Shown here piece after piece: positions 31,952 to 41,895 of a stretch of DNA of 64,000 nucleotides. The stretch comes from Hermatobates lingyangjiaoensis (lineage: Eukaryota; Arthropoda; Insecta; Hemiptera; Hermatobatidae): the NCBI GenBank assembly GCA_026182355.1, contig JAPFBL010000956.1:1-64000 (forward strand), written 5' to 3'. Made by a program: the position numbers and the translations under genes. The notes beneath the pieces were generated by a model, which had not been told where the DNA came from, did no database searches, and saw only the letters and a program-made list of their open reading frames with translations. Position 1 is the first letter of the stretch, and each line of letters begins with the position of its first letter.

Positions 31952-32158
31952 TCATAATTTAAAGAAAAGTTCTCCAGCTAAATGAAGTGGTGCCGATTGG
32001 CTGCCTAATGCATCAGGATTATCAAGTGCAGCCTGTGTACTTTCACACACTCTTGCACAGCACTTGTGTAATCGCTTCACCTCATCGGCTACGATGCCTT
32101 TCTCTTGCAACTCACCCATGCAACCACCAACTGTGGTCACTTTTTGGCACAATTCCTT
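31952..32158 (-). CDS. Candidate host terminal coding exon
   Basis: On the minus strand a 69-codon frame follows a possible splice acceptor (ATATCAG at 32,159-32,165) and ends in TGA at 31,952. It encodes KELCQKVTTVGGCMGELQE, then KGIVADEVKRLHKCCARVCE, then a STQAALDNPDALGSQSAPLH segment and ends GELFFKL. The sequence is predicted helical, soluble and Cys-containing, has balanced codon use and is clearly GC-richer than its AT-rich flanks. No repeat copy is seen elsewhere in the window. This is what a conserved last exon looks like. I do not recognise the protein. If real, the gene's upstream exons lie to the right. Confidence 0.45.
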   Translation of the reverse strand, partial: KELCQKVTTVGGCMGELQEKGIVADEVKRLHKCCARVCESTQAALDNPDALGSQSAPLHLAGELFFKL

Positions 32159-32309
32159 CTGATATCTCTATTAAAATTACATCAAGCTGAGATAATAAAG
32201 GCTATTAGCTTTACAGACCGTTACAAGTATGTAAAATGACACAATCAAACAAATATGAAGAAAAAAATTTGCATTATTGAGAAAATATCTTCACTGACTT
32301 TTATATGGC

Positions 32310-32402
32310 AAAAATCTAATGAAATCCACATATAGAAATTTAATAGTATAAACAACGCTTTTCAAACACATAGTGTTCTTCTTCAGACATTAACTAAAAA
32401 AC
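32310..32402 (-). mobile_element. Solo PLE flanking repeat, family J
   Basis: Reversed unit: ATATAGAAATTTAATAGTAT, AAACAACGC, a hammerhead-like core (CTGAAGA, extra A, stem II GAACAC/GTGTTT, GAAA, stem III AGCGTT, about 32,352-32,388). The core is better preserved than at 19.8 or 60.5 kb, but stem III is no longer a palindrome. Confidence 0.65.
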
Positions 32403-32709
32403 CTTAGAATACTCTGACTTTACAGATTTGACTATTAAAATTCACACTTTTGAAATTTTACGATTTCCAAATCAAATCTACTCTATATAAAATCAAATGA
32501 ATTTTTTTGCAAGTAAAATTTACTTTCATAAATCACTGTAACTCTTTTACAAATCAATCCACCGTCATAAACATTTCTGAAAATCAAGTATTTGAAATAT
32601 ATAGTTCGTTTTGAAAATCAAAACATGTATTAGCTACTATTATAAGAATGCTAAACTTTGTAATTGGCATCTACTTAAAATTATTACAGTTATTATAATA
32701 GAAAAGAGA

Positions 32710-33167
32710 AATCAAGAAAACTTGAATGTTTTCAACAGGTAATATGGAGATCCTGTAAACAAAAACCTCAATTTACAATAACACCTATCGATCCTATATG
32801 TTCATTATTTTACAAGGAAATCAAAAAATCAAGAAAACTTGAATGTTTTCAACAGGTAATATGGAGATCCTGTAAACAAAACCTCAATTTACAATAACAC
32901 CTATCGATCCTATATGTTCATTATTTTACAAGAAAATCAAAAAAATCAAGAAAACTTGAATGTTTTCAACAGGTAATATGGAGATCCTGTAAACAAAACC
33001 TCAATTTACAATAACACCTATCTATCCTATATGTTCATTATTTTACAAGAAAATAAAAAAAAATCAAGAAAACTTGAATGTTTTCAACAGATAATATGGA
33101 GATCCTGTAAACAAAAACCTCAATTTACAATAACACCTATCGATCCTATATGTTCATTATTTTACAT
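32710..33167. repeat. 4 x 117-bp tandem array
   Basis: Units begin TCAAGAAAACTTGAATG at 32,712, 32,829, 32,946 and 33,064. Each contains CAACAGGTAATATGGAGATC and CACCTATC(G/T)ATCC and ends TTCATTATTTTACAAG. Unit differences are only a few bases. The first words form a small hairpin (CAAG/CTTG, GAAAAC/GTTTTC). Confidence 0.93.
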
Positions 33168-33555
33168 TAGCTTTCATATTTTATCTCAGGAGTTATTTAA
33201 AGAGCATTACTAAACTTTAAAAAGTTGTTGTGTAGTTTCTCCACCTGTAGATTAAACTCTAATAGTCTGTAAATTCGATCTACCAGCTGATCACCAAGGC
33301 ATTATTGGCAGATCGCTTGACAATAAAAACGTTATTATTAGCCAATAATCTCATCTCTGATTGAGATACAGGGTGGCCAGTCAAATAAATTCTGATTTTT
33401 TTGATATTTATATCACGACGTAACGCCAAAATATGCAATTAACCTAATCGGCTATCCTTTTTTTAATATGCTATGCCATCTTTTTTTATTGTTTTAACCG
33501 ATCTCCTAGCGGGTTTAAAACATCCAACCCTATACGGTCCTTTTGTTTAATCAGT
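33168..33555. other. No gene seen
   Basis: Mixed AT-rich sequence with no supported feature. Confidence 0.4.
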
Positions 33556-33815
33556 GTTCTACATTGGGAGTCCTAAATATTGCCTAACTCAAGTGCATTT
33601 CGAGTAGGGATCTTTAACAAGTACCTGACATCGTTAAAGTGTTACGATGTTTTGTTGCTTGCTTGGGAACGATGGCTTAAACATCCTCTCCAAGATACGA
33701 CGTACTCAGATTTATTCACCTTTCGCATTAATAAATCGAGGACCAAGTGGGGATCGAACCTCGTGACTACCAGCTCAGAGACGAGTACGTTAACCACTGA
33801 GCTAACCTGTCCCCT
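33556..33815 (-). repeat. tRNA-derived SINE, near full length
   Basis: The plus strand shows GGGAGTCCTAAATATTGCC, AACTCAAGTGCATTTCG, AATAAATCGAGGACCAAG, a clear B-box complement GGGGATCGAACC and the A-box complement GTTAACCACTGAGCTAACC. This is the best preserved copy of the family, with about 260 bp retained. Confidence 0.9.
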
Positions 33816-34237
33816 CAAACCAATCAAACTAATTACTTTTAATGTTTTCTTTTAACATTAAGAAAATGTATAAAAAAGAATAGGGAGACTGCATCGGGTA
33901 CGAAGAAATGAACGTATCACTTTTATATGAAATGGGAAGTGCTTTTTTTTTCACTCTTATGATGTATATAATGAAATATTGTATACATTTTAAGCTATAA
34001 GAATCCTCAATATATTCTAAATATAGTATACATAGTGGAGAGATTATTGTAACTTGTTATTCCATAAGTAGCTAGCACGCAGAAAATGCCTGTTCCAATG
34101 GATATAAAAGGAGAAATTGAAAAGCGGATAATTTTACAAAAAAATTGAAACTGCTCTGTAGATGATATCTAAACACTGAAAGTCGAAATAAGAATTATGT
34201 TCGGTATACATTATTGTAGTTATACATTCTTGTAGTT
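33816..34237. other. No gene seen
   Basis: AT-rich, nothing supported. Confidence 0.45.
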
Positions 34238-34309
34238 AATAAAAAGATTTGACATAAACACGTGAAATAACAATCAATGATCAAACCACAATATGAAATG
34301 GGAAAACAA

Positions 34310-34352
34310 GACTAAGATCTTTCAACCGTAACAAGCGGTCTTCGTCAGAGTC
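34310..34352 (-). ncRNA. Hammerhead ribozyme, family A (consensus)
   Basis: All core boxes and stems (GACT/AGTC, GACCG/CGGTT, AGATCT) match the reference copy. Confidence 0.84.
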
Positions 34353-34370
34353 AAAAACCCAACTGTTTTT

Positions 34371-34413
34371 GACTCTGACGAAGACCGCTTGTTACGGTTG
34401 AAAGATCTTAGTC
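34371..34413 (+). ncRNA. Hammerhead ribozyme, family A (consensus)
   Basis: Matches the reference copy. With 34,310-34,352 this is the cleanest locus with an intact ribozyme on both strands. Confidence 0.85.
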
Positions 34414-34450
34414 TTGTTTTCCCATTTCATTTTGTGGTTTGATCATTATA

Positions 34451-35440
34451 GTAGTTATACATTGTTATAGTATACATTATTGTATTCGATACTTTATTAT
34501 ATAGTTTACATTACTGTAATTTTGTGATTAACATCTTAATTTTGGGATGTATTCAATACAAAAGTTAAAACTCATCAATTGATTTCACACATTTTGATTT
34601 TAATCTGAAATCGTTCAAGGGTATCTCTGTGTGCATGCCTACTTGTTTCTTAGTTAGGAGGTCAAATGTTTAAAAAAAAAACCAACGAATACATATAAGG
34701 CCTTAATGTAAATATTAAAAAAAACCTTAAAGTAATGGACTATCCATGTCACTGACTGTGATTAATGCGTAACATGTTTTATGGGTATGGTTTGCTTTTT
34801 TATTTATTTTATTCAATGGTTGTATTTTTTTTACAAAAAAATTGTAATTTATGTATTACTTTTTATGGCTCAATATTGAGTAAAACTTCCTTTACAATGC
34901 ATGTTAAATTACTCATATGTCATAAATAAAACAGTTTTGTAACGTTTATAAAGTAATTACATTTTCAAATACGAAGAAAAATAATACACAGGATAAAGGA
35001 GCAGGCACTAAACTAGTTTGAAAAATCTGTTTTCAGAAGATAAAAGGACCAAGAAAGCTTGAGGTGGAACCCAAAGTCCTGAAAGTTTTCTACATAAAAC
35101 TGATTTTCTGAATATTAAAATTTGTAAGAGTGGATCTTAACTTGATAGGTTACTTTTTTCGTATTTGAACATGTACTCTCAATTTCGGATCGTTTTTCCA
35201 AATTTAAAATGACTAGTAGTATGTTTTATCATCACTGTTTTGTTTGGGTAACACGATTTCATAAAGATAACATGAAACACTCAAATTTTACCCTCAAACT
35301 CACAATTACATTGGTAAGTGTAAGTACAGGGAGCATTCTCAGAGAACGTAGGTTAGGTTGCACAATAGTAGTCCCACAAGGAGACACACGTAGGCCGGGC
35401 ATTGGCCCTTTGTGATACCACACAATGAAGATTGAGTCAA
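34451..35440. other. No gene seen; possible PLE tail near 35,150
   Basis: The word TTCGGATCGTTTTTCC (35,185) matches the GGATCGTTTTT words at the outer ends of family H units, so a decayed PLE end may lie at 35,040-35,210. The rest is unremarkable. Confidence 0.4.
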
Positions 35441-35690
35441 CAGTGGGAGTCCTAAATTTTGCCTAACTCAAGTGTATTTAGAGTTAGGGATCTTTAACGA
35501 TAACCTGACATTGTACATGCTCGGGATCGACGGTTTAACGATTTAACATCCTTTCCAAGGGACAACGTGCTCAGATTTATTCACCTCCTGCATGAATAAA
35601 TCGAGGGCCAGGTGGGGATCGAACCAAGGTCCTATCAGTTCAGAGGCGAGTACATTAACCACTGAGCTAACCTGGCATCCCTCAGGGAGG
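35441..35690 (-). repeat. tRNA-derived SINE, near full length
   Basis: Same order as at 33.6 kb: GGGAGTCCTAAATTTTGCC, TAGGGATCTTTAACGATAAC, ATAAATCGAGGGCCAGG, GGGGATCGAACC, ATTAACCACTGAGCTAACC. The head is joined to TGGCATCCC. Confidence 0.9.
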
Positions 35691-36700
35691 GTAAAGCGAT
35701 AAAAACAAATTACCTAAAAATGAAAGTTAATAAATATAATTAAATTTGATCCTCTATCTAATTGGTTTACTGTGGTTTATTCGTTTATGTTTATATAACC
35801 TGTTTACTAAATAAAATTTCTGGAATGTTGTATAAAGTGACTAACATTACAAGCATAATTAGAGTTAAAAATTTTCCTTTTGAGAAATATGATAGTGCAA
35901 TAAGGTTAAAGGGGTTTAGAAGAATGGTTTGAGCTGGCAAGCCCTACTGTGAAGGGCATTGTTTTTTGCCTAGCAGGTAGAAAGTTAATAAAAGGGAGTG
36001 GCAGGTTGCTTACTACAAGGGGGATATTCATCTTATATTCCATTAGTCTGAAGCAGCAGGTGAAAGTTAATCCTTGCCCTTCCAACTTGTCTGGCCCTTC
36101 AAAACTCCCTCTTACTAGTATTTATTACCAACCATTCAATTCTTCTTTCATTAATCAAAAGTTATATCTTCAAGTCTCTTCAATAAAAACCAACCAACCA
36201 CAACCAGCTTATATAACACTTGAGCCCAGTTCCAATACCTGATGACAACTGAATAATTTATAAATTAGTTTCGCCTCAGTAGTTTTACGTCAGCCTACTT
36301 CCAAACGAACAAGGAGAAAGTTGTATGTTGCATAGGAGACAAACTCTCATAATTTAATCACGTGCAGCAGATTAACAACAGATGGAACAATATTCATCGC
36401 TGTAAGTAAGATAACATCGTTCATAATATGTATATTGTATAAGAACAAACCTTTAGTGAAAGATAGAATACTTTTAATTCTATAAATGAATATCAGATGA
36501 CAACAAAATAGAAAGCAAAATAAATAGAATTCTTTATATGTATGACTTCTACTATGTATTACCAAAATAATTTTATTAATTTTAATGAAATTTTATCTAT
36601 TAATTCAGGTTAACATTAAGAAGGTTTTAGTTTAACGTTACAGTAAAATCACATAACATAATCCGTTCAACTATACACATATATTTGACTTTAAAGTTCA
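35691..36700. other. No gene recognised
   Basis: A 97-codon frame at 35,949-36,242 is Ser/Pro/Asn-rich in its second half but has no motif and looks like chance. Nothing else was seen. Confidence 0.4.
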
Positions 36701-36704
36701 ATGT

Positions 36705-36905
36705 AGATAAACAAAATATAAAAACTAAAAACACTTACTTATAGTATCTAATTTTCGGTGTGAACAGTTTTCAGGAGAGTAAGAGAGGGAAACCAAGCCC
36801 ATTGATTAAGAGACGGTTGAAGACCTGTATTTATTTGTCCGTTTCAGATCGTATTTTAATCGACAATTATATATATTATATATATATATATATAATATAT
36901 ATATA
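36705..36905 (-). mobile_element. Solo PLE flanking repeat, family H
   Basis: Reversed unit with ACTTACTTATAGTATCTAAT, GTGTGAACAGTTTTCAGGAG and TCCGTTTCAGATCGTATTT. The hammerhead (about 36,748-36,778) is degenerate: box CTGAAAA, stem II GTT/CACC-like, GAAA and AATT kept. It abuts (TA)n at 36,864-36,909. Confidence 0.65.
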
Positions 36906-37330
36906 TATAAAACATAAAGATAACAACAAATAAAGAGCAACAAAAACCAACTGATTTTCGACAATCTCATAGAAAACCCTTGATACTGAACTAACTGCTT
37001 CATTAATATAATATTATTAATATAGAATTATAAAAACTTAGAAAACTTGGAATTAAACAAAACAAAAAAATGGAATTTCGCATTCTTAATAAAGAATGAA
37101 TATATAATAAAGATATTACACATTTCGATTCAAGAAGCTGAACAAAATGAAATTCAATATTTGAAATATTCTTAAGAAAAAAATTAGACCAACACTTTAA
37201 ACCAATAACATTATTCCGTTGCCTACGGCTTGATTCCTTTCTCTGAGACGGAACGAAAATGAGCTTAAGTCTTCCCTATTTGTGTTTAGTTAATCCGAAC
37301 TCTATGTTATTTATGTATTTTTTTATTATA

Positions 37331-37361
<31 letters not shown>

Positions 37362-37394
37362 ATTATACACATGTGTTTTTTCTGACCACTCTTA

Positions 37395-37500
37395 TTACAT
37401 GTTTGAAATTTTTTTTGAGGTTTTAGGATATTAAAAATACTTTGCCAACGTTTCGACATATCTTATGTCCTTCCTAAAACAATAAAACTTTGACCAAATA
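37395..37500 (-). mobile_element. Solo PLE flanking repeat, family C
   Basis: Reversed unit with TTTGAGGTTTTAGGATATT, then GCCAACGTTTCGACATATC. The minus strand holds GACATA/TATGTC stem II, GAAA, stem III ACGT, T17 and GGC, but the first box has decayed (GGAAGGA). Family C relative of the 24.6 kb pair. Confidence 0.65.
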
Positions 37501-37910
37501 TTAGAACCTTAGTCTATGTTTGCTCTATGTAAGACAAAACATTGGATTTAACGTTAAATCTGTTTTTTATATTAATATATTGATAATATTATAATTATTA
37601 TTTTGGATTCATTCATTAAAGAAATAATATTTATATTGAAACAATTGAATTAATTATTGATATTGATATTATAATAAGATATTATTATCATTTTAAATAA
37701 TTATAAAAAATTCAAATCATAAATGACAAATACAGTTCAATACATTGAATTATTATATATATATTATACGTACAAGCACTGTACGTGTTTGTAAGTGTAA
37801 GACACAGATACAGTTCCTGCTCTTTCATTTTCAAACATTCTCTAATTTTCTGTATTTGTTTCAAATTTATTGACCATATTATGTTTCCAATATGGTTTAT
37901 TTGAATTTGT
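37501..37910. other. AT-rich stretch, no gene seen
   Basis: Only TA/TAA simple sequence (37,565-37,700 and about 37,753-37,766). Confidence 0.5.
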
Positions 37911-37914
37911 TTAT

Positions 37915-38115
37915 ATCTTATTTGCTAACTCTTATGTAGTGTTGGTTGCAGACCAACAAACCGTCTCTGTACCAGATCACTTTAATTTGCTTTCTTGTCT
38001 TTCCTGATGAGGGTTCAAATCAAAAATTAGAGACAGTAAGTGTATGTTTGTAATTTATCTATGTTAATCTTTATACGTTGAAATTTATTTGATCATTTTG
38101 GATCGCATTTTCATA
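37915..38115 (+). mobile_element. Solo PLE flanking repeat, family H
   Basis: Forward unit: GACCAACAAACCGTCTCTGT, then a hammerhead motif at about 37,999-38,034 (CTGATGA plus an extra G, GGTT/ATC- stem II, AAAA for GAAA, stem III AATT, stem I TTTC/GAGA), AGTAAGTGTATG and GGATCGCATTTTC. Confidence 0.7.
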
Positions 38116-38454
38116 AAAAAAAGTATATTTTATTTTAATAATACGCAGTTGGTATGGTACTGATTTGAGATATAAGAAACAGCAATATTTGCTAGTAACC
38201 AGAATTGCTGAAAATAATTTGAACACGAGTCCAAATTATGGAATATAAGTTACACAATATCACCACACTTTTGATTATCATAGAACTAATTTCAGGAATT
38301 CCAAATTATAAAGGTCAAAATTGAAGCGTGAAACCCCATTCAATTTTCATGTAAATCAAGAAAATGAAAAAAAAAATGTTTTCCTATGATTTCTACAGTT
38401 AATAATTAACAGAGAATGACAGATTCATATTCAGAATGACAGATAACGGTTTTG

Positions 38455-38645
38455 TTGGTTCGGAATTAGAAGCTAGCCTTGATTTATAGTTCTGAGGATG
38501 TATACGTTTTGAGTTCTGTGTTCTGAGGATCTGTACGTTAGCGAAAAGGTGATTCCGTATATTAACCCTGACCAAACTCCAAGAAGAAGAAAAACTTTTT
38601 ATTAGTAAATTGTGGTCAAGAAAACAATACCTTATTGTAAATAAT
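38455..38645 (+). mobile_element. PLE flanking repeat, family E
   Basis: It contains TTCTGAGGATG twice (38,490 and 38,521), GCGAAAAGGTGATTCCGTAT, ATATTAACCCTGACCAAAC and a TTGTGGTCAAGAAAACAATA tail. The same words occur mirrored at 41,800-42,310. The hammerhead cores are degraded (AAGAC/GAAA lost). Confidence 0.7.
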
Positions 38646-39219
38646 TAACTACAGTAATAAGCACCAGTGCTAATAATTACATTAGAATTATGACAGTTTT
38701 AAGTCAAATATGACTACCAAGGCAAATGCGGAGCTGCCCTTTTGTATGTGACTACTACAATGCTGAAATTTTACCAAAAAATTTTTTCTGTTAACTTTCA
38801 ATTTTAATATACTAACAATGGCCTTTGTTTCACAGGTTTACAAATTTTATGATTCCATGATACTTTTCAGAATAATCACTTTTATAAAGATGAAGTTACA
38901 GAGGGTGCCTGACAAAAATTCGAAAACTATTCCATCATTTTATATAATTTATTTCTAAAACTTTCCTTTGCCTAGTTTGAGGATGACTGAACATTATAAC
39001 TGAGATAGAAATTCCCACAATACTAAAGGCAGCAATTTCCTGTTATAAATTTCTCTGAATGAACTAATTTTCTAATTCAATATTTCTGAAAACAGAAAAC
39101 TATTAGTTTCTATAAGATGATAGAAAGAAAACCTAACTTTTACGAATGACGTCGGTCACCTTTCATTATTTGATGAAATCATGTTGATCACTTAATAAAT
39201 TGGCAAAACAAAGTCAATA

Positions 39220-39325
39220 TACTTTTAAGAGCTTAAAGAAATCAAGACCAGAATGAGAATCGAATACACGGTTTACATGTCCAGAGGCGAGCATGCAAGC
39301 CACTGGGCTACCCTGGCCCTTTATA
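39220..39325 (-). repeat. tRNA-derived SINE, 5' half
   Basis: GAGAATCGAATACACGG and GCATGCAAGCCACTGGGC are the B- and A-box complements. The distal half is absent or decayed. Confidence 0.75.
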
Positions 39326-39594
39326 CATATTAATATTTTAACATTTTAAACAAAAAACCTAAAGACGATATGTAATACTGGGATAAACCCATCTCTCATT
39401 CCTTATTTGAGTTACTGTAAAATATAATTAAATACATATATTATTTAAATTGTATTCTTAGGAAATTCAATAATACATAATTAAGAAATACCTTCTGCTT
39501 ATTTAATAAATATATGATTTAATAAAATGGAATAATATTATTGGTTATGTATACTTTTACTGTGGATACGATTATTGGGTTAGCGGAATTATTG

Positions 39595-39722
39595 TTCTTT
39601 TTTTTTTGATTGATCAGCCAACCAAAGCAATAACCACTTCTGACATTGCTTAACTTTTCTGCTCTAACGAAAAATTCCAAAGCAGAAACTCGTTGACATA
39701 AGCATTGTTATATATAAATCAC
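39595..39722. repeat. Dispersed repeat R2, copy 2
   Basis: The partner of 3,058-3,190: T-run, AGCCAACCAAAGCAATAACC, CTGACATTGCTTAACTTTTC, GTTGACATAAGCATTGTTAT. Confidence 0.6.
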
Positions 39723-40379
39723 ATTCTTATTTTATGTTTTAGTTGCGTGCAAACAACTAAGCTACACGGAAAAGGATAATTAATTTGTTTAATGAAGTTT
39801 GTTAGTTAAATAATAAAGAGAAATAAAATTATTTAATTGGCTTAATGAAATGAAACTCGGATTGTTAATTAGTCTAGAGGAAAGTCTGCATTGTTTTAAA
39901 GATAATATTGACAAATAAGTATGCAGGTTTGAAGCAGGAATATTAAATACATGCGTTAAGACAGGTCAAGAGATTGAATAGCAGACCGCGTGGAGCAGGT
40001 CACCGTAAATTTATGCATTTTTATGAGTCAAATTTAAATAACTTACCAAAACTACACCATCGCAAGTAATTTTTCCTTTGTTTCTAATTTTCTTGAATTT
40101 TTTTTTTCATATTATATGTTTTATAACACGATTTCAAATAATACTTTAATTTATCATTTTGAATTACTTGAATTGTTTAAATTTTATAACTACTTCTACA
40201 AAACAATTGTTATAGATACTTACGAGTTGGCCATAAGTAGTTAGACATACATGTATTAATTGGTGTCTTATTTTATGAAATTATGGTGTCTTATGGTGAA
40301 AAGCTTATGAATTTTATTTTATGGATGCTTAGAACTTCCAACAGTTCTATGATATAAATACGAAGAGCTTTTTTTCTTG

Positions 40380-40560
40380 AGAGTTTACAATGTACCATCA
40401 CTGGTGTTTGTTGGTCTCAAACCGTCTCTGTACCAAAGCGCTTTATTTTCCTTTTTTATCTCTCCTGAAGACGGTTCAAACCAAAAATTCGACACAGTAA
40501 GTTTAATTTACCTATGTAAATTAATATAAACTTTACATAGGTAAATAACTTAATATCATA
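40380..40560 (+). mobile_element. Solo PLE flanking repeat, family H
   Basis: Forward unit: TTGGTCTCAAACCGTCTCTG, the hammerhead at 40,461-40,494 and ACAGTAAGTTTAATTTACC, followed by a small mirrored TTTACCTATGTAAA repeat (40,508-40,545). Confidence 0.7.
40461..40494 (+). ncRNA. Hammerhead ribozyme, family H (G12 mutated)
   Basis: Stem I TCTC/GACA (3 of 4), box CTGAAGA plus an extra C, stem II GGTT/AACC, then AAAA for GAAA (G12 changed), stem III AATT and C17. Confidence 0.65.
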
Positions 40561-40745
40561 TATGATGAGGACCTCATCAAAGATCTTTCATGAGTTCATG
40601 ATATCGTACATGCTCAGGACCGACAGTTCTTCGTCATTTCTAAGGGAGAGAAACAAAATTTCCATCTGCCGCAATAAAAAATTAGAGTTCAATCCAAGAC
40701 TTAAACCTACTATCTTCAGCTCTAATGGAAAACACATTATCTGTT
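40561..40745 (-). repeat. Decayed tRNA-derived SINE
   Basis: TCGTACATGCTCAGGACCGA, TTAGAGTTCAATCCAAGAC and AACACATTATCTGTTA align with the SINE order at 33.6 kb but with many substitutions. Confidence 0.5.
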
Positions 40746-40833
40746 AGAATACACTTGACAGTATAAAAAGATTTCACATAAACACGTGAAATAACAATCA
40801 ATGATCAAACCACAATAAGAAATGGGAAAACAA

Positions 40834-40876
40834 GACTAAGATCTTTCAACCGTAACAACCGGTCTTCGTCAGAGTC
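40834..40876 (-). ncRNA. Hammerhead ribozyme, family A
   Basis: The core and all stems match the consensus. The stem II loop carries the locus-specific C-to-G change. Confidence 0.83.
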
Positions 40877-40908
40877 AAAAACCCAACTGGGTTTTCAGTT
40901 GGGTTTTT

Positions 40909-40951
40909 GACTCTGACGAAGACCGGTTGTTACGGTTGAAAGATCTTAGTC
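40909..40951 (+). ncRNA. Hammerhead ribozyme, family A
   Basis: Same as its mirror copy, including the loop variant. Core intact. Confidence 0.83.
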
Positions 40952-40980
40952 TTGTTTTCCCATTTCTTATTGTGACTTGA

Positions 40981-41560
40981 CAGTATATGTTAAAATAAAT
41001 TACTTCTTAATTTTAACGAAAGTTAGTCTGAGATTTACATAAGTGAAATACTATATTTTCTGTTTAAATAAACTCATTAAATTAGGTATTCAATAAACAT
41101 TTGAACACTTAAAAAGCATAAACTGAATTCCATAAATGAATTTTAACTTAAAAATATCGCAGAATTATAAATCAGGTACTTGTGTAGTAAAAGCTTGCAA
41201 GTTTTTTTTTATAACTGATTTTACAATCTCTTTGGATAAACTAATTAGGAGAAGATAAAGTAGATGGGGTCTGAAATAAATGCTTCCATTCAATGAAGAC
41301 CATTATTAACAAGTCTTATGAAAGCTTTGGTGGGAAATGATAGATTTCGGAATCTTATTGATGAGTACACAAGTGGTGTAGAAAGCGAAGCTAAACAAAC
41401 CCCCTATTAGAAACCATGAATAATTTAATTGTTTTTAGTTTCCAAATATGACATAAATAAATCAAGTTTCGGTCAGTATTCCAAATTGAAATCATTTATT
41501 TAATCTGATATATTTTATTCATATTCTATTAGACGGTCAATATATTATTCGATTCATTTT
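40981..41560. other. No gene seen
   Basis: AT-rich, nothing supported. Confidence 0.45.
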
Positions 41561-41627
41561 ATATATATATATATATATTATATATATATATATTCAGGTA
41601 ACTCACCACAAATTAGAGAAGATAGTC

Positions 41628-41662
41628 GCTCTAAGGCCTTTCGTTTTCACGTCGTCAGAGTG
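41628..41662 (-). ncRNA. Hammerhead ribozyme, family I
   Basis: Core CTGACGA plus an extra C, stem II GT/AC (only 2 bp), GAAA, stem III AGGCCT, T17. Stem I is shortened to 2 bp by the palindrome centre. Confidence 0.7.
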
Positions 41663-41678
41663 TCACGTCGTGTCACTT

Positions 41679-41714
41679 GCTCTCTGACGACGTGAAAACG
41701 AAAGGCCTTAGAGC
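41679..41714 (+). ncRNA. Hammerhead ribozyme, family I
   Basis: Stem I GCTCT/AGAGC (5 bp), CTGACGA plus an extra C, stem II GT/AC with GAAA loop, GAAA box, stem III AGGCCT, T17. The core is complete. Stem II is minimal. Confidence 0.76.
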
Positions 41715-41895
41715 GACTATCTTCTCTAATTTGTGGTGAGTTACCTGAATATTTATATCACGTGTTATTGTGACAATTTTCTATATATGTATATAATAAG
41801 GTATTGTTTTCTTGACCACAATTTACTAATAAAAACTTTTTCTTCTTCTTGGAGTTTGGTCAGGGTTAATATACGGAATCACCTTTTCGCCAACG

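Larger units (their letters stand above)
34238..34450. mobile_element. PLE palindrome, family A
   Basis: The left arm is full length with its terminal hairpin. The right arm ends at TTTGATCATTATAG. The centre is reduced to CCCAACTGTTTTTGACT. Flanked by repeated TTATACATT-GTAGT words. Confidence 0.9.
40760..40980. mobile_element. PLE palindrome, family A, GGTTGTTA subtype
   Basis: Both arms carry the private variant ACCGGTTGTTA (other copies read ACCGCTTGTTA). The left arm is complete to the terminal hairpin. The right arm ends at TTATTGTGACTTGACAG, and GACTTGACAGTATA also precedes the element, a possible target duplication. Confidence 0.92.
41560..41770. mobile_element. PLE palindrome, family I
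   Basis: Near-perfect mirror arms: ATATTCAGGTAACTCACCAC on the left, GTGGTGAGTTACCTGAATAT on the right, centred near 41,665. The left end is in (TA)n (41,561-41,592). Each arm has a hammerhead. Confidence 0.9.

Noticed and set aside
33780..33815. tRNA gene
   Set aside because: A- and B-box-like words are present, but no complete cloverleaf. The same sequence recurs as a dispersed repeat with a common tail, so it is a SINE head.
35949..36242. 97-codon open frame, plus strand
   Set aside because: No domain, no splice signals of quality and no homologous copy; probably chance.
40760..40980. Ordinary MITE of a Tc1/mariner family inserted at TA
   Set aside because: The flanking TA comes from (TA)n tracts. 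The unit has a hammerhead and asymmetric tail hairpin, occurs solo as well as inverted, and resembles PLE ends that do carry PLE coding.
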